From Pseudomonas morbosilactucae (GTDB lineage Bacteria; Pseudomonadota; Gammaproteobacteria; Pseudomonadales; Pseudomonadaceae), in contig NZ_JALQCW010000060.1 in the NCBI RefSeq assembly GCF_023241715.1, positions 1-33,884 on the forward strand: a DNA stretch of 33,884 nt, in the 5' to 3' direction. Both the position numbers and the translations under genes were made by a program. Below the pieces are notes generated by a model. The model saw nothing but the letters and a program-made list of their open reading frames with translations. It had not been told where the DNA came from and made no database searches. Below are positions 23,591-31,483 of the stretch, one piece after another. The number at the start of each line of letters is the position of its first letter. Position 1 is the first letter of the stretch.

Positions 23591-24775
23591 TCAGCGAATG
23601 TGTTGCGGGTAGTGCTGGGGGTTGAAGCGCAGCACCATCAGGATCATCAGGACCATCACCGCAGTGAGGGACCACCAGGCCCATTCGAAGCTGCCCAGTT
23701 GGTCGCGAATCACCCCGGCCAGCAGCGGTGAGAGCCCGGCAATCAGGTAGCCGATGCCCTGCACGAAAGCGGTCAGGCCACCGGCCCGGCGCGGGTTGTC
23801 CAGGTGGTCGAGAGAGACGATCAGGCTCATGGGAAACAGGCCGCCGATCCCCAGGCCCAGCAGGCAGGGCCACAGCAGGCTCAGGTGTTGCGGGCTGAGG
23901 ACCAGGCCGCAGAAGCCGGCGATGATCAGCACCAGCAGGACCACCAGCACTCCACGTCGGTCTTTGCTGCGGTTAGCAATGGCCGGGGTCACCAGGCCGG
24001 ACAGCACTTCCATGGCAGTGAGAAAGCCCAGGAGCAACCCGGCATTCTGTTCACTCCAGCCCTGTTCCACGTAATACGGCGCCAGCCAGGCCAGCACGCA
24101 GGTGTAAGCGGCGGTGCCCAGGCCGAAGAACAGCGCCAGGAGCCAAGCCCGGCGGTTGCCGATAAAGGACTCTTGACCCTCGCGGGAGGCTGGCAGCCTG
24201 GGCAGGGCGGCTTTTTGTCCGTACCAGAACAGCAGGCCCAGCAGCGCCAGAGCTGCCCAGATGGCCAGCCCCAGGCGCCAACTGCCGCTGCGGTTCATCA
24301 CCAGTGGGGCGAAGGAGGCCGCCACGGCGGCACCGCCCATGATCGAGGTGACGTACAGCCCCATGTACAGCGAGACGTTGTCGGCAAAGCGCGACTTGAT
24401 CAGCGCGGGCATCAGCGCCTGGATCAGGGCGATGCCGACGCCCGCCAGCACCGCACTGAGAATCAGCTCGGCCGCCGAGTCGAGAAACAACCGGGACAGG
24501 GTCGCCAGGCCGATGATCAGCAGCGACAGGACCACGGTGCGGTGTTCCCCCAGGCGCTGGCTGATGCCCATGCCAAAGAACATCGCCAAGCCCATGGCCA
24601 TGACCGGCAGCATGGTGAGCAGGGCGGCCAGGCTGAAACTCAGCGGTATTTCCCCGCGGATCCCCGACAGCAACGGTCCGACGGCTGCCATCGACGGCCG
24701 CAGGTTGAGGGCCACCAGCACCACACTGAGCATCAGCCAGACGGCGGGGCGAGAGGTTGCACGAACGTTTTCCAT
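23591..24775 (-). CDS. MFS transporter, CynX/NimT family
   Basis: A 394-residue, 12-helix major facilitator. The beginning, LMLSVVLVALNLRPSMAAVGPLLSGIRGEI, is characteristic of the CynX/NimT (cyanate or 2-nitroimidazole transporter) family; LGIGGLFPMSLIVSLD in the second half is also typical. No cyanase gene is present, so cyanate transport is not supported. It is the first gene of the MFS-EamA-LysR run; two exporters of different families side by side suggest removal of a related set of compounds. Confidence 0.85.
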   Translation of the reverse strand: MENVRATSRPAVWLMLSVVLVALNLRPSMAAVGPLLSGIRGEIPLSFSLAALLTMLPVMAMGLAMFFGMGISQRLGEHRTVVLSLLIIGLATLSRLFLDSAAELILSAVLAGVGIALIQALMPALIKSRFADNVSLYMGLYVTSIMGGAAVAASFAPLVMNRSGSWRLGLAIWAALALLGLLFWYGQKAALPRLPASREGQESFIGNRRAWLLALFFGLGTAAYTCVLAWLAPYYVEQGWSEQNAGLLLGFLTAMEVLSGLVTPAIANRSKDRRGVLVVLLVLIIAGFCGLVLSPQHLSLLWPCLLGLGIGGLFPMSLIVSLDHLDNPRRAGGLTAFVQGIGYLIAGLSPLLAGVIRDQLGSFEWAWWSLTAVMVLMILMVLRFNPQHYPQHIR

Positions 24776-24923
24776 AACCAGGCCTTGAAGAAATCAGGCG
24801 GCGATTAGGCGTTGGCCTGGGGCGTGGGGCAAATCAGAAAGTCGCGAGTGGTATTTAAAAATCCGATAGCGCGGATCGCCACCCAGTGACGACTGCGGCA
24901 GGCATGACCGTCGTGCTCCCTGG

Positions 24924-24940
24924 CTTAACTATTCCTTGGC
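24924..24940 (+). promoter_or_regulatory. Weak PmrA-like box upstream of eptA
   Basis: CTTAAC (24924-24929), five spacer bases and CTTGGC (24935-24940) resemble the PmrA direct repeat CTTAAT-N5-CTTAAT, with the second half degenerate. eptA genes are commonly controlled by PmrAB or related systems. This is suggestive only. Confidence 0.3.
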
Positions 24941-25050
24941 GTCTTTTTCACGAAACGTTGATGGCACAGTGCCTAAGGTTCGGGCTGCCATGGGCTGGAT
25001 CAATCCATGATTCCCGGATGGCGTTTCTTCCCAGGATCAAGCAGACCGTC

Positions 25051-26700
25051 ATGTTGAACATAAAACCCGTGCGCCCCGAGTGGGTCACCCTGATTGCCAG
25101 TGCCTTTTTGCTCGTCGGTTTCAACGTTGTACTCTGGCAGCACCTGTTTGACATTACGGCGTCTGACGCTGCTGGCCAGGCCATGCGCCTGGCATTTGGC
25201 TTGATGATTCTGTGTGGTTTCAACATCGTCCTGACCTTGGTGGCGTTCCGTCCCGTCCTCAAGCCGCTGCTGATCCTGTTGTTTTTCATCAGCGCCGGTG
25301 TGGCCTATTTCATGGCTCAGTACGGGGTCATGATCGATGCCGGCATGTTGCGCAACTTTGCCGAGACCAACGCCACTGAAGTCCGCGACCTGCTGTCGCT
25401 GAAGTTGCTGTTGTACGTGCTGTTGCTCGGGGCGCTGCCGTCCTGGCTGCTGTACAAGACCCCGATCCACTATCGCCGCTGGCACCGCGAAGTGCTGAGC
25501 AAGGTGCTGGTGGGGGGCACCTCGGCGCTGTTGCTCGGCGCGGTGGCACTGCTCAATTACCAGGGGCTGGCTTCGCTGTTTCGCAACCACCACGAACTGC
25601 GCTTGATGATTGTGCCGAGTAACTACATCGGCGCCTCGGTGGGCTACCTGCGGGAGCAAGTGGTGTCGGCCCACCAGCCTTTTGTGAAGATCGGCGAAGA
25701 CGCGCAGAAGAATCCTACCTGGCAGAGCCACGCCCGCAAATCCCTGACTGTGCTGGTGGTGGGGGAGAGTGCCCGGGCCGAGAACTTCGGCATCCTCGGC
25801 TACGACCGCGATACCACGCCGCAATTGAGCAAGGAGAGCGGCCTGATCGCCTTCACCGATGTTCACTCCTGCGGCACCGAGACGGCGGTGTCTGTGCCTT
25901 GCATGTTCTCCAACATGGGGCGCAAGGATTACGACGCCAGCAAGGCGAAGAACCAGGAGGGCTTGCTCGATGTGCTCAAGCGTGCCGGCCTGGAAGTGGT
26001 CTGGCGTGACAATCAGTCGGGCTGCAAGGGCACCTGCGATCGGGTCACCCTCGACGATGTGAGCAACCTCAAGGATCCGTCGCTGTGCGCCAACAGCGAG
26101 TGCCGCGACGAGATTCTGCTCCAGGGCCTGCAGCACTTCATCGACACCCTGGACAAGGACACCGTGCTGGTGCTGCACCAGATGGGCAGCCACGGCCCGG
26201 AGTATTTCAAGCGCTATCCCAAGGAATACCAGCACTTCACCCCGGTCTGCGAAAGCAATGCGCTGAACAATTGCAGTCGCGAGAGCATCGTCAACGGCTA
26301 CGACAACACCCTGGTCTACACCGACCATGTGCTGGCGACCCTGATCGACCTGCTGCGCAGCAACCAGGACAAGGTCGACACGGCCATGCTCTACCTGTCG
26401 GACCACGGCGAGTCCCTGGGGGAATACAACCTGTTCCTGCACGGCACGCCCTACATGCTGGCGCCCGAGCAGCAGAAGCACGTGGCGATGCTGGCGTGGT
26501 TTTCCGACAGTTACCAAAAGACCTTCTCGGTGGACACCCACTGCCTGCAGCAAAGCCGCGACCTGCCCCTGAGCCAGGACAACCTGTTCCACTCGATGCT
26601 CGGCCTGCTGGAGGTCAACAGCCAGGTCTACAAACCTGCGCTGGACCTGTTCGCCGGTTGCCGGGGCAGCCTGGTGGACGGCGTATTGGCCCGGCAATGA
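25051..26700 (+). CDS. eptA: Lipid A phosphoethanolamine transferase EptA
   Basis: A 549-residue inner-membrane enzyme that transfers phosphoethanolamine from phosphatidylethanolamine to lipid A, lowering negative surface charge and susceptibility to polymyxins. Five N-terminal membrane helices occupy about residues 10-185. The periplasmic sulfatase-like domain carries VGESARAENFGILGYDRDT and the catalytic threonine T278 in CGTETAVSVPCMFS, the zinc-site region LYLSDHGESLGEYNLFLHGTPY, and cysteines expected to form disulfides. I chose the ATG at 25051 because the family begins with a sequence like IKPVRPEWVTL; in-frame upstream starts at 25018 or 24886 cannot be fully excluded, and no start has a strong ribosome site. 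Confidence 0.92.
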   Translation: MLNIKPVRPEWVTLIASAFLLVGFNVVLWQHLFDITASDAAGQAMRLAFGLMILCGFNIVLTLVAFRPVLKPLLILLFFISAGVAYFMAQYGVMIDAGMLRNFAETNATEVRDLLSLKLLLYVLLLGALPSWLLYKTPIHYRRWHREVLSKVLVGGTSALLLGAVALLNYQGLASLFRNHHELRLMIVPSNYIGASVGYLREQVVSAHQPFVKIGEDAQKNPTWQSHARKSLTVLVVGESARAENFGILGYDRDTTPQLSKESGLIAFTDVHSCGTETAVSVPCMFSNMGRKDYDASKAKNQEGLLDVLKRAGLEVVWRDNQSGCKGTCDRVTLDDVSNLKDPSLCANSECRDEILLQGLQHFIDTLDKDTVLVLHQMGSHGPEYFKRYPKEYQHFTPVCESNALNNCSRESIVNGYDNTLVYTDHVLATLIDLLRSNQDKVDTAMLYLSDHGESLGEYNLFLHGTPYMLAPEQQKHVAMLAWFSDSYQKTFSVDTHCLQQSRDLPLSQDNLFHSMLGLLEVNSQVYKPALDLFAGCRGSLVDGVLARQ

Positions 26701-26782
26701 GTGTTTGACGCCCCATCGACCTTTTTTTCACGAACCGCCGGGTAACCTGCGCCCATCGGATTTCAACAAGAGTTCGCGAGTC

Positions 26783-27466
26783 ATGTCATCGCAACCCCCA
26801 CCGTCCATCGAGCTTGAGTTCGCCAGGCGCTATGACCAGGCCCATGCCCGGGTCTGCCTGCAACCGCACCCGGTCGGCCTGTGGCCGAGGCTTATGCTGT
26901 GGCGCCACGAGCAGTTGGTGCGCCGCGCCTTGAAACACGCCGGTGAACCGGGGTTGGTGCTCGATCTGGCCTGCGGCGCCGGGCGTTTCTGGCCAGTGCT
27001 GGGCGAGCATGGCAACCGGGTGGTGCTGGCGGCGGACCACTCCCAGGACATGCTCAACCACGCCCTGACCCATCATTCGGCCAGCCTGCTCAAGCGCATC
27101 AAGACTTTTCAGAGTTCGGCGTTCGACATCGGCCTGTCGGCCAATGCCGTGGATTGCATCTTCTGCATGCAACTGTTTCAGCACCTGGCGTGCGCCGAAC
27201 AACGCCTGGCTTTGTTGCGCGAGTTTCACCGGGTCAGCCGCGACGGGGTGATTGTCGCGGTGCGCATTGCCGGGCGCTGCAACGGGGTGTCTGGCCGCCT
27301 CAATGACCCGGGCAGCCCGTCATGGCCGAGTCAGGGGCAGCCCCTGGCCGACAAGTGGCAGCTTGAGGCCGAGTTCAAGAGTGCCGGGTTCGAAGTCGTC
27401 AACCACCAGGATTTCATTCCCGGTTGCGGCGTTTCCCGGGTCTATGTCCTGCGAAAACGGGGCTGA
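26783..27466 (+). CDS. Class I SAM-dependent methyltransferase
   Basis: A 227-residue cytoplasmic methyltransferase. Motif I LVLDLACGAGRFWPVL (about residues 55-70), the acidic end of strand 2 in VLAADHSQDML and the motif around AVDCIFCMQLFQHLA define the SAM fold. The C-terminal half resembles small-molecule methyltransferases of the UbiE/type 11 group, but the substrate is unknown. The start at 26783 is an ATG after GTTCGCGAGTC with only a weak ribosome site; an upstream in-frame start at 26705 would run through an untranslated-looking stretch. It follows eptA by 82 bp and may be read from it. Confidence 0.8.
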   Translation: MSSQPPPSIELEFARRYDQAHARVCLQPHPVGLWPRLMLWRHEQLVRRALKHAGEPGLVLDLACGAGRFWPVLGEHGNRVVLAADHSQDMLNHALTHHSASLLKRIKTFQSSAFDIGLSANAVDCIFCMQLFQHLACAEQRLALLREFHRVSRDGVIVAVRIAGRCNGVSGRLNDPGSPSWPSQGQPLADKWQLEAEFKSAGFEVVNHQDFIPGCGVSRVYVLRKRG

Positions 27467-27556
27467 CTGATGCGGTCAGGACTATCCTTTGGCGTTTGCA
27501 GTTAGTTTCCTACTGGCTCTTGTCGAGTGAATGCTCAGAAATCGCCGGGGGCGATA

Positions 27557-27569
27557 TATACTGCGCGCC
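27557..27569 (+). promoter_or_regulatory. Candidate -10 and discriminator of the rnd promoter
   Basis: TATACT (27557-27562) is followed directly by GCGCGCC, the same discriminator as at the tRNA-Ser promoter. No good -35 is seen. The rnd start codon is 21 bp further on. Confidence 0.45.
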
Positions 27570-27589
27570 ATTCTTCAAGGGAGAGCCGT

Positions 27590-28723
27590 GTGGCCATCGA
27601 TATTCACTGGATTCGCGACAACGATAGCCTCGGTCAGTTTTGCGCCGAGTGGCAGCAGCTGCCATTCGTCGCCCTCGACACCGAATTCATGCGGGTCGAC
27701 ACCTTCTATCCCATCGCCGGCCTGCTGCAGGTAGGCGACGGTCAACGCGCTTACCTGATCGACCCCCTGACCATCGACAACTGGCAGCCCTTGGCGGCAC
27801 TGCTGGAAAACCCCGCGGTGGTCAAAGTGGTGCACGCCTGCAGCGAGGACCTTGAAGTCCTGCTGCGCCTGACCGGCAGCCTGCCGGTGCCGTTGTTCGA
27901 CACGCAACTGGCGGCGGCCTACCTGAACCTGGGCTTCTCCATGGGCTATTCGCGCCTGGTGCAGGAAGTCCTGGGCATTGACCTGCCCAAGGGTGAAACC
28001 CGCTCCGACTGGCTGCAGCGGCCGTTGTCCGAGACGCAAATCAGCTACGCCGCGGAAGACGCCCTGCACCTGGCGGAAGTCTTTATCCAACTGCGGCCCA
28101 AGCTCTCCGAAGACAAATACAACTGGGTGCTGGAAGACGGCGCCGAGTTGGTGGCCAACCTGCGCCGCGAAGTCGACCCCTACGAGGTCTACCGCGAGGC
28201 CAAGCTGGCCTGGAAACTGTCCCGCGCCCAACTGGCCGTGTTGCGCGAACTCTGCGCCTGGCGCGAGCGCGAAGCCCGTGCCCGCGACCTGCCGCGCAAC
28301 CGTATCGTGCGCGAGCACTCGCTATGGCCCCTGGCCAAGACCCAGCCGGATAACCTCGGCGCCCTGGCGAAAATCGAAGACATGCACCCGCGCACCGTGC
28401 GCCAGGACGGCACCTTCCTGCTCGACCTGATCAAGCGCGCCGCCAGCGTCGGCCCGGATCAATGGCCACCGGCAATTGCCGAGCCGTTGCCGATCGAGGC
28501 CTCGGCGTTGCTCAAGCAGCTCAAGGCGCTGGGGCAGGCCGAAGCCGAGCGCCTGAACATCGCGCCGGAACTGATGCTGCGCAAGAAAACCCTGGAAAGC
28601 CTGCTTAAGAGCGGCTACCCAGACGGACCCTATAAATTGCCTGATTCGCTGCGTGGCTGGCGCCGCGAACTGATGGGCCAGGCCTTGCTCGACAGCCTGG
28701 CCAGCTCCGGAGAACAGCCTTGA
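27590..28723 (+). CDS. rnd: Ribonuclease D
   Basis: A 377-residue 3'-5' exoribonuclease acting in tRNA and other small-RNA 3'-end maturation. The DEDD exonuclease domain (about 1-170) has D and E in FVALDTEFMR, the Exo II aspartate in VHACSEDLEVL and Exo III in ISYAAEDALHL. An HRDC domain follows (about 205-285, LAVLRELCAWREREARARDLPRNRI). The GTG at 27590 is preceded by a GGGAG and gives the family length; the ATG at 27527 is too far upstream. It overlaps ycgL by 4 bp. Confidence 0.93.
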   Translation: MAIDIHWIRDNDSLGQFCAEWQQLPFVALDTEFMRVDTFYPIAGLLQVGDGQRAYLIDPLTIDNWQPLAALLENPAVVKVVHACSEDLEVLLRLTGSLPVPLFDTQLAAAYLNLGFSMGYSRLVQEVLGIDLPKGETRSDWLQRPLSETQISYAAEDALHLAEVFIQLRPKLSEDKYNWVLEDGAELVANLRREVDPYEVYREAKLAWKLSRAQLAVLRELCAWREREARARDLPRNRIVREHSLWPLAKTQPDNLGALAKIEDMHPRTVRQDGTFLLDLIKRAASVGPDQWPPAIAEPLPIEASALLKQLKALGQAEAERLNIAPELMLRKKTLESLLKSGYPDGPYKLPDSLRGWRRELMGQALLDSLASSGEQP

Positions 28724-29013
28724 AACGTATTTGCTCCATCTACAGAAGCCCGCGCAAAAGCGGGATGTACCTCTACGTGCTGAAAAGCGATGCCCTGGAG
28801 CGCGTACCGGAAAACCTCCTGCTGGCCTTCGGCAAACCGCAACACGCCTTCGACCTGGTGCTGAGCCCGGAGCGCAAGCTGTCCCGCGAGGACATCCACC
28901 AGGTGCTGGAGAACCTCGACCAGCAGGGCTATCACCTGCAAATGCCACCGGCCGAAGATGAGTACATCGAGCATCTGCCGGAAGAGTTGTTGCGGCGCAA
29001 TGACCCGATCTGA
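28720..29013 (+). CDS. YcgL domain-containing protein
   Basis: A 97-residue protein of the YcgL family (conserved, function unknown), with the typical start KRICSIYRSPRKSGMYLYV and AEDEYIEHLPEELLRRNDPI ending. Translation starts at TTG inside the rnd stop region (TTGA, 28720-28723), with CGGAGAA just upstream, so synthesis is probably coupled to rnd. The rnd-ycgL pairing is conserved in Pseudomonas as I recall. Confidence 0.9.
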   Translation: MKRICSIYRSPRKSGMYLYVLKSDALERVPENLLLAFGKPQHAFDLVLSPERKLSREDIHQVLENLDQQGYHLQMPPAEDEYIEHLPEELLRRNDPI

Positions 29014-29135
29014 CGGGCATCCGTAGCGGCTCGCTCCTGAGCATCCCTGGCAATGGCACTGATTATCTTGGCGGCGGCCGCCGACGGAGCAGACTTCGTC
29101 GACGGCCGCTTGCACCGTTTTGAAAGGTTTGAACC

Positions 29136-30068
29136 ATGCGCGTTCTGATTGCTGAACACGATCACGCTATTTACCAACGCCTGCTGCGCGAAGCGGCGCC
29201 GGAGCTGGAGGTGCTGACCAGCGGCGACTCCGCCGAACTGTCGCGCCTGGCCGCCGACTGCCCCGTGTGGCTGGGCCAGCCGGACCTGCTGGCGACCCTG
29301 TTGCGCCAGGGCCATCAGCCCCAGTGGCTGCAATCCACCTGGGCCGGGATCACGCCCTTGCTGGTGGACGGCCTGCCGCGTCACTACCGCCTGACCCGGG
29401 CCGTGGGAATTTTTGGCCAGGTCATGGCCGAATACGTGCTGACCTACATCCTCGGCCATGAACGCGAAGTGCTGGCGCGGCTGGTCAGCCAGGTCGAACG
29501 CAAGTGGGACAACCGCCAGGGCCAAAGCCTGGTAGGGCGCAAGGTGCTGATTGTCGGCAGCGGCGACATCGGTCAGAGCGTGGCGCAGTTCCTGCTGCCG
29601 TTCGGCGTCGAGTTGTACGGCATCGCCAGCCAGCCTCGGGAACAGGCGCCGTTTGTCGAAGTGGCGGCCCTGGAGGACCTCGCACGCTTGGTGGGCGAGG
29701 TGGATTACGTGGTCAACCTGCTGCCCAACACGCCCCAGACCCACGACCTGTACGACGCGGCGCTGTTCAAGCGGTTCAAACCCACGGGCCTGTTCATCAA
29801 CGTCGGGCGCGGAGTTTCGGTGGTTGATGCGGACTTGGTGGAAGCCTTGAAGGAAGGCCATCTGGCGGGAGCGGTGATCGACGTTTGCCGGCAAGAACCC
29901 TTGCCGCAACGGCATCCGTTCTGGACTGCCTGGGGCCTGCTGCTGACGGGCCACAGCTCGGCACCGACGTCGCCCACCCTGATGGTGCAGCTGTTCCTCG
30001 ACAATCTGCGGGCCTATCAGGCCAGCGAAGGGCTGCGCGGGGAAGTGGACTTCGCACGGGGTTATTGA
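29136..30068 (+). CDS. D-2-hydroxyacid dehydrogenase (GyaR/SerA-like family)
   Basis: A 310-residue NAD(P)-dependent oxidoreductase of the D-isomer-specific 2-hydroxyacid dehydrogenase family. The nucleotide-binding motif is VLIVGSGDIGQSVAQFL (about residues 138-154). The catalytic trio is present: arginine in NVGRGVSVV, glutamate in CRQEPLPQRHPFW and histidine in LTGHSSAPT. The substrate (glyoxylate, hydroxypyruvate or another 2-oxo acid) cannot be told from sequence alone. Position after rnd-ycgL matches PA1296, annotated as a 2-hydroxyacid dehydrogenase. The 122-bp gap before it holds no evident structure. Confidence 0.9.
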   Translation: MRVLIAEHDHAIYQRLLREAAPELEVLTSGDSAELSRLAADCPVWLGQPDLLATLLRQGHQPQWLQSTWAGITPLLVDGLPRHYRLTRAVGIFGQVMAEYVLTYILGHEREVLARLVSQVERKWDNRQGQSLVGRKVLIVGSGDIGQSVAQFLLPFGVELYGIASQPREQAPFVEVAALEDLARLVGEVDYVVNLLPNTPQTHDLYDAALFKRFKPTGLFINVGRGVSVVDADLVEALKEGHLAGAVIDVCRQEPLPQRHPFWTAWGLLLTGHSSAPTSPTLMVQLFLDNLRAYQASEGLRGEVDFARGY

Positions 30069-30091
30069 GCCCAAGCTTGTGGGGCCTGGCG

Positions 30092-30116
30092 GGATGAGCG
30101 GGTTGCCCGCCCATCC
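30092..30116. terminator. Convergent hairpin between the dehydrogenase and the nitroreductase
   Basis: GGATG-A-GCGGG (30092-30102) pairs with CCCGC-C-CATCC (30106-30116) around TTG, with a single mismatch. It lies between convergent genes and lacks a T-run. Confidence 0.6.
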
Positions 30117-30128
30117 TTGAACCCAGGC

Positions 30129-30722
30129 TTACAGGCTGAAATCGCCCTCGGCCACGGTCTCGCTCAGCGGCCGGCGCGGGCTTGGCTCTTCACGGGCTTG
30201 CAGGTACTCGGCCAGGGTCGACTTGTCCCCCAGCTTGCCCACTGCCACGGCAGCGTGCAGGGCATACCCTTCTGGAATCTTCAGCTCCTTGCGGGTCAGT
30301 TCCTGGTCGAAACCGGCCATGCCGTGGGTGTACCAGCCGCTGAGGCTGGCTTGCAGGGCCAGGTGGCCCCACGCCGAGCCGGTGTCGAAGGTGTGCCACA
30401 GGGCCGGGCTTTCTTCAGCCGCGCCAGGGGCGGTGAAGGTGGTTTTCGAGATCACGATCACCAGGGCCGACGCGTGTTGCGCCCAGCCACGGTTGAACTC
30501 GTTGAGCAGGCCCAGGTAGCGCTCCCAGTTCGGCGTGTCACGGCGCGCGTAGAGGAAGCGCCACGGCTGCGAGTTATAGGCCGACGGGGCCCAGCGAGCG
30601 GCTTCGAAGAAACTCAGCAGGGTTTCTTCCGGGATGCTTTCGCCAGTGAAGGCGCGGGGCGACCAGCGCGCGGTGAATTGAGGGTGGATCGCGTAGTCGG
30701 CAACGCGGGAATTGGCGCTCAT
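30129..30722 (-). CDS. Nitroreductase family protein
   Basis: A 197-residue FMN-dependent oxidoreductase fold protein. ARWSPRAFTGESIPEETLLSFFEAARWAPSAYNSQPWRFLYARRD (near the N terminus) is the classical nitroreductase flavin-binding beginning, and the central GHLALQASLSGWYTHGMAGFD with the closing ALHAAVAVGKLGDK also match. The reducible substrate is unknown. A GGAG ribosome site lies upstream of the ATG at 30722. It appears monocistronic, convergent with the dehydrogenase. Confidence 0.9.
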   Translation of the reverse strand: MSANSRVADYAIHPQFTARWSPRAFTGESIPEETLLSFFEAARWAPSAYNSQPWRFLYARRDTPNWERYLGLLNEFNRGWAQHASALVIVISKTTFTAPGAAEESPALWHTFDTGSAWGHLALQASLSGWYTHGMAGFDQELTRKELKIPEGYALHAAVAVGKLGDKSTLAEYLQAREEPSPRRPLSETVAEGDFSL

Positions 30723-30933
30723 GAAAAGACTCCAGGCAACGTTTTCAGAAAAAAGAGGTGGAAACCGGCGAGCGCAGTTGAGCTGAGCGATGGGGTTTTC
30801 CTGACCCTGTGCAGTTCACCGGGTGCGACGCGGTCGAGCGTTAATGGCACACGAACCAGGGTCGGTCCGATTGGCAAAACTACTGCGCGGCGCCACGGCT
30901 GGCAAGTAGGGATCTACCGACAGTCGCCAGTGC

Positions 30934-30962
30934 TTGGCCCCGGGGCCCCGGGGCACTAGACT
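30934..30962 (+). promoter_or_regulatory. Candidate ycgN promoter with a self-complementary spacer
   Basis: TTGGCC (30934-30939) and TAGACT (30957-30962) are separated by 17 bp, and the spacer region contains CCCCGGGG twice in tandem (30938-30953), a perfect 16-bp palindrome. The flanks AGTGC and GCACT extend the dyad. Transcription would start near 30969, about 32 nt before ycgN. Confidence 0.45.
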
Positions 30963-31000
30963 GGCGGCCTTTTCACTCCGTTGATACTGATACTCGAACC

Positions 31001-31450
31001 ATGGCCGCCAAAGTCGAACCTTTCTGGATACGCAAAACCCTCGAACAACTCGATCAGGAGGAGTGGGAGTCGTTGTGCGATGGCTGTGGCCTGTGTTGCC
31101 TGCAGAAGCTTGAGGATGAAGACGACAACACCGTCTACTACACACGCATTGCCTGCAAATTGCTGGACCTGAAAACCTGCCAGTGCAGCGACTACGCCAA
31201 TCGCCGTGCCTCGGTGCCTGACTGCATCCAACTGACCCCGGGCAAGGCCGACCAATTCAAGTGGCTGCCGCCGACCTGTGGCTATCGCCTGGTCAGCGAA
31301 AGCAAGGACCTGCCGCTCTGGCACCATTTGGTCTGCGGTGACCGCGACGCGGTGCACCACGAGCGTATTTCCCAGTCCGGGCGCATGCTCGCCGAAGGCA
31401 GCGTGCCGGAAGACGATTGGGAAGATCACCTGATTTTCCGCGCCGGCTGA
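31001..31450 (+). CDS. YcgN family cysteine-cluster protein (UPF0260)
   Basis: A 149-residue protein of the YcgN/YkgJ cysteine-cluster group. The N-terminal half carries CDGCGLCC, then C at RIACK, CQC and PDC, a pattern suggesting Zn or Fe-S binding (CxxCxxCC with further cysteines). The C-terminal half holds the family-specific DLPLWHHLVCGD and VHHERISQSGRML. Its function is unknown. The start codon has no clear ribosome site in an AT-mixed leader. It matches PA1299 by context. Confidence 0.9.
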   Translation: MAAKVEPFWIRKTLEQLDQEEWESLCDGCGLCCLQKLEDEDDNTVYYTRIACKLLDLKTCQCSDYANRRASVPDCIQLTPGKADQFKWLPPTCGYRLVSESKDLPLWHHLVCGDRDAVHHERISQSGRMLAEGSVPEDDWEDHLIFRAG

Positions 31451-31483
31451 TCTCGCCGCCGCTGGCATCACCAAGGAGTGTGT

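Noticed and set aside
24886..25050. Extended N terminus of eptA
   Set aside because: The added residues precede the conserved family start and include the possible operator; not fully excluded, but 25051 is more likely.
25000..26697. Long open frame opposite eptA
   Set aside because: Glutamine-, histidine- and valine-rich shadow without a start context or domain.
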